Part shown: piece by piece, positions 6,044-8,210 of the stretch | Layout: every line of letters starts with the position of its first letter | How positions within the stretch are numbered: position 1 is the stretch's first letter | DNA from: Bacteroidales bacterium UBA4417 | Lineage (GTDB): Bacteria; Bacteroidota; Bacteroidia; Bacteroidales; UBA4417 | NCBI GenBank assembly: GCA_002389705.1 | Contig: DGQJ01000084.1 | Span: 9,911-18,120 of the forward strand | Direction of reading: 5' to 3' | DNA: 8,210 nucleotides | Position numbers and translations under genes: made by a program | The notes under the pieces: generated by a model | What the model saw: only the letters and a program-made list of their open reading frames with translations | Databases searched by the model: none | Told to the model about the DNA's origin: nothing

Positions 6044-6144
6044 GTATCATTTTCAAAGTGTAGAAATTTTAAAAACGCTATCAGTTACTAAGAAACTAAC
6101 TTGTTCATTTGATTGCAGTTACTGAAATAGTATCATTTCAAAGT
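6044..6144. repeat. Two nested pairs of short direct repeats
   Basis: GTATCATTTTCAAAGT at 6044-6059 recurs as GTATCATTTCAAAGT at 6130-6144, one T shorter. Between them CAGTTACT occurs at 6082-6089 and again at 6116-6123. The first copy is part of the near-palindrome AGTTACTAAGAAACT (6083-6097). The order is A-B-B'-A'. They could be regulator-binding sites or remains of a duplication. Confidence 0.5.
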
Positions 6145-6375
6145 CTAAACAGGTTTTTCAAAATTGTCTTCTCCTTTTTACGTGCGGAAGTAAAAAATCC
6201 AATCGCGATACTCCGACAGGGAATCAAATAAATTTTGACTTCTTGTAACTATCTCTTGTCCTTATGCACGCGTTGAATAATACATCTGATTGATTATGTG
6301 ATAAATATATTTTAATGTTTGTGTGTTTGGTCTCTGCAAATGTTTTCAGAATCGTTTTCAGGCTTCCATAAAAGA

Positions 6376-6383
6376 TAAATTTG
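6376..6383 (+). promoter_or_regulatory. Candidate -7 promoter element of the AGE-family gene
   Basis: TAAATTTG matches the Bacteroidota TAnnTTTG element. A clear -33 TTTG is missing; TTTTCA at 6355-6360 is the nearest, and its spacing is short. Use of this site would give a leader of roughly 130 bases before the ATG at 6522. Confidence 0.4.
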
Positions 6384-6433
6384 TAACTGAATCTCATCAG
6401 AAAAGAATTATAATCTGAAACTCATGTTGAAAC

Positions 6434-6463
6434 ACAACAATTTAGTGACCAAAGCATTGTTGT
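6434..6463 (+). promoter_or_regulatory. Hairpin in the leader of the AGE-family gene
   Basis: ACAACAAT (6434-6441) and ATTGTTGT (6456-6463) are exact reverse complements around a 14-base loop, 58 bases upstream of the start codon. It could be an mRNA hairpin or an operator half-site pair. The stem is AT-rich and support is weak. Confidence 0.25.
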
Positions 6464-6521
6464 ATTGAAAGTTATGCCTGAAGGAAAATTCTAAATCTAA
6501 CGTAAATCAAATACTGTCTAC

Positions 6522-8210
6522 ATGAAAAAAACTTTACTCCTGATTCTCGCTTTCTTGTTTCTCAACTGTTTTGAAATTAATGCGCAATATGTAGTAAAAA
6601 GCGACCATATTTTAAATCCGGATCTCAATATTGAGTATGTAAAAAGCAATGCTAAATTCTGGATCGAACATGCGTATGACTCTGTTAACGGAGGTTTTTA
6701 CTCAAATGTTGATAAGGTCGGTAATGTTTTAACTAGCAGGGATGTACACACAAATGCTACCTATTACAGAAAGTCGCTCATTTCGCAAACCCGTCAGGGT
6801 TATGGTTTTAGCCGGGCTTTTATGCTCACAGGCGACGAAAAGTATTTGAAGTACGCCAAAAGCGCCCTGGACTTTTTAACAAAGTATGGCTGGGATCAAA
6901 CGTATGGTGGGTGGTACTGTTTTGCTAAAGCGGATGGCTTGTTAGACGACGGTCAATGGTGGAACCCGAATACAGGGAAATGGGGTTTCCAGCAACATTA
7001 TGCACTGGTTGGCATTATAGCCAATTACGAAGCAACACGCGATGCCGGTATAAAAAGCTGGATGGACCAAGGAATTGATGCCTTAAATACAAATATGTGG
7101 GATTCGCGATCAGGGTACGAAGGATATTATTCTGATACAGATTTAAACTGGTCGAACAAAAGGGGAAAGGGTTTTACTCCAACAGTTGATGCCATTACCA
7201 CCAATGCCGAATTGAGTTACCTGGTGACTCAAAATCCTGAATATAAAACCCGGCTTTTGGAATTGGCAGATAACATTACTGAACATTTTATTCCCACCAT
7301 GAATAATCCGCAGGTGAAGGCTTTATACCCCGAAGATTTTGATGCCAATTGGGTGCCTGTATTATCATCAGGAGGGAGTATCGGCCACTTTATCAAAACG
7401 GCCTGGGTTTTAGGCCGCGCCTACCTTTGCGACACAAATAAAACACAATATAAAGATGCAGCAATAAAAATTTTAAACGAAGCATGGAACTATAAAAACG
7501 GCGCATCCGCAATTTGGGATCATGTTAACGGTGGTCCTTTTAATGCTATAAGTGTATCTACCGGCCTGCAAAACCTAGCTAACAACAATGATAACAGCAA
7601 GGATTACTGGACAGTAGAACAAGGTTTTACCGGGCCAATGATCAACTATTACATAACTCGTAATCCCATTTACTTGCAAATGGCCGATGAGTCAATGGAT
7701 TTTTTTATGAACCATTTAGTGGATAAAGTAAACGGTGAAATTTTCAGCCAGACAGATCCTGCCGGCACAACGGTTAGAAATTCCAGTAAGGGAGACGACT
7801 TCAAAGCATCGTACCACTCCATAGAAATGGGCTATTACGGGTATTTATACAGTAGTCTGTATTACCTGCACCAACCGGCAAGTTTATATTACAAATTTGA
7901 ACCAACCGGCGAAGCCCGTACTATATCGCTCAATCCAATTCCGATGGAAGATAATCTTTTACAAATTACCTCGGTAACACTGGATGGAACAGCTTTTACA
8001 AATTTTAATGCAGCTACACGTACCTTAAATATTGCTGCTAATCAAGGGGGTAAATTTAAAGTCACTTTTGAATCAACACCAAAAACATACACCTCAACAG
8101 CATCGCCTCAACAGGATCAGATTAATGTTTTTCCGAATCCTACCAGTGGGTTTATCAAGGTTAACGGGCTGAATGACGTTCATAAAATCTCAGTTATCGA
8201 TTTATCGGGT
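6522..8210 (+). CDS. Secreted AGE-superfamily (N-acylglucosamine 2-epimerase-like) enzyme with T9SS sorting domain, 3' end outside window
   Basis: The frame is open for 563 codons to the window edge. Residues 1-21 are a signal peptide (MKKTLLLILAFLFLNCFEIN, cleavage before Q22; C16 lacks a lipobox). Residues of about 35-455 form the alpha/alpha-barrel of AGE-type sugar epimerases and isomerases: WIEHAYDSVNGGFYS (47-61), RQGYGFSRAFMLTGDEKYLKYA (91-112), WGFQQHYALVGI (154-165), GGSIGHFIKTAWVLGRAY (284-301) and YHSIEMGYYGYLYSSLYYL (431-449). The two family histidines are H289 and H432, but the usual HxxE reads H289xxK292, so the reaction is uncertain. A small beta domain (about 456-520) comes next, then a T9SS type-A C-terminal domain beginning INVFPNPTSG (534-543) with ISVIDLSG at 556-563. 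The end of that domain, some 20 residues, should lie just past the edge. The protein is probably exported across the outer membrane to act on extracellular sugars. The ATG is chosen for the intact signal peptide. Confidence 0.87.
   Translation, partial: MKKTLLLILAFLFLNCFEINAQYVVKSDHILNPDLNIEYVKSNAKFWIEHAYDSVNGGFYSNVDKVGNVLTSRDVHTNATYYRKSLISQTRQGYGFSRAFMLTGDEKYLKYAKSALDFLTKYGWDQTYGGWYCFAKADGLLDDGQWWNPNTGKWGFQQHYALVGIIANYEATRDAGIKSWMDQGIDALNTNMWDSRSGYEGYYSDTDLNWSNKRGKGFTPTVDAITTNAELSYLVTQNPEYKTRLLELADNITEHFIPTMNNPQVKALYPEDFDANWVPVLSSGGSIGHFIKTAWVLGRAYLCDTNKTQYKDAAIKILNEAWNYKNGASAIWDHVNGGPFNAISVSTGLQNLANNNDNSKDYWTVEQGFTGPMINYYITRNPIYLQMADESMDFFMNHLVDKVNGEIFSQTDPAGTTVRNSSKGDDFKASYHSIEMGYYGYLYSSLYYLHQPASLYYKFEPTGEARTISLNPIPMEDNLLQITSVTLDGTAFTNFNAATRTLNIAANQGGKFKVTFESTPKTYTSTASPQQDQINVFPNPTSGFIKVNGLNDVHKISVIDLSG

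Larger units (their letters stand above)
5902..6521. other. AT-rich non-coding gap between DUF2400 and AGE-family genes
   Basis: No convincing gene is visible on either strand across 620 bases. The gap holds a perfect palindrome (5931-5977), two interspersed direct-repeat pairs (6044-6144), a short coding-like stretch on the minus strand (6181-6261), a candidate promoter (6376-6383) and a leader with a hairpin (6434-6463). The missing N-terminal part of the broken DUF2400 gene is not here. The composition matches the AT-rich DUF2400 copy, so the gap may belong to the same acquired segment. Confidence 0.6.

Noticed and set aside
6209..6228. A complete tRNA gene
   Set aside because: Only a T-loop and acceptor-like 3' end are seen. 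The 5' T-stem half, anticodon arm and 5' acceptor are missing, so at most it is a fragment.
6540..6590. Lipoprotein signal for the AGE-family enzyme (C16)
   Set aside because: Asn at the position before C16 does not fit a lipobox, and a normal cleavage site follows at NA before Q22; a T9SS tail also fits a Sec type I signal.

Overview
The window comes from a member of the Bacteroidota, most likely class Bacteroidia. Four things support this: a fused E1 alpha/beta 2-oxoacid dehydrogenase, two genes of the TIGR02757/DUF2400 family, a secreted enzyme ending in a type IX secretion (T9SS) sorting domain, and genes that lack Shine-Dalgarno sequences but are preceded by TAnnTTTG-type promoter elements. 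Rubrerythrin beside an oxidative 2-oxoacid dehydrogenase suggests an anaerobe or facultative organism that meets oxygen or peroxide.

Left block (1-5068, all minus strand). Read in the direction of transcription it holds a 3' remnant of a DUF2400 gene, a small cytosolic thioredoxin-fold protein, a periplasmic thioredoxin-type glutathione peroxidase followed by a good intrinsic terminator, a rubrerythrin whose di-iron ligands are mostly lost, the fused E1 subunit, and the start of an exported YciI-like protein that runs off the left edge. Three of the genes concern thiols or peroxide, so this is a loose redox neighbourhood. The peroxidase is exported and the thioredoxin is not, so they are not obvious direct partners.

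Centre (5069-5977). A complete, AT-rich DUF2400 gene lies head-to-head with the truncated one. The remnant keeps only the last third of the family, is about 60% identical in protein to the complete copy over 86 ungapped positions, and is far richer in GC. The break falls inside the conserved NMFLRWMVR block, 63 bases before the start codon of the new copy. This looks like disruption of the resident gene together with arrival of a foreign replacement. It is the most interesting feature of the window.

Right (5902-8210). A 620-base AT-rich gap contains a perfect 23-bp inverted repeat with a 1-nt centre just after the new DUF2400 gene, interspersed direct repeats, a short unexplained coding-like and tRNA-end-like stretch near 6180-6260, and a candidate promoter with a long leader. 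A secreted AGE-superfamily (N-acylglucosamine 2-epimerase-like) enzyme with a T9SS tail follows and runs off the right edge. No transposase, integrase, CRISPR array, rRNA or complete tRNA is visible.
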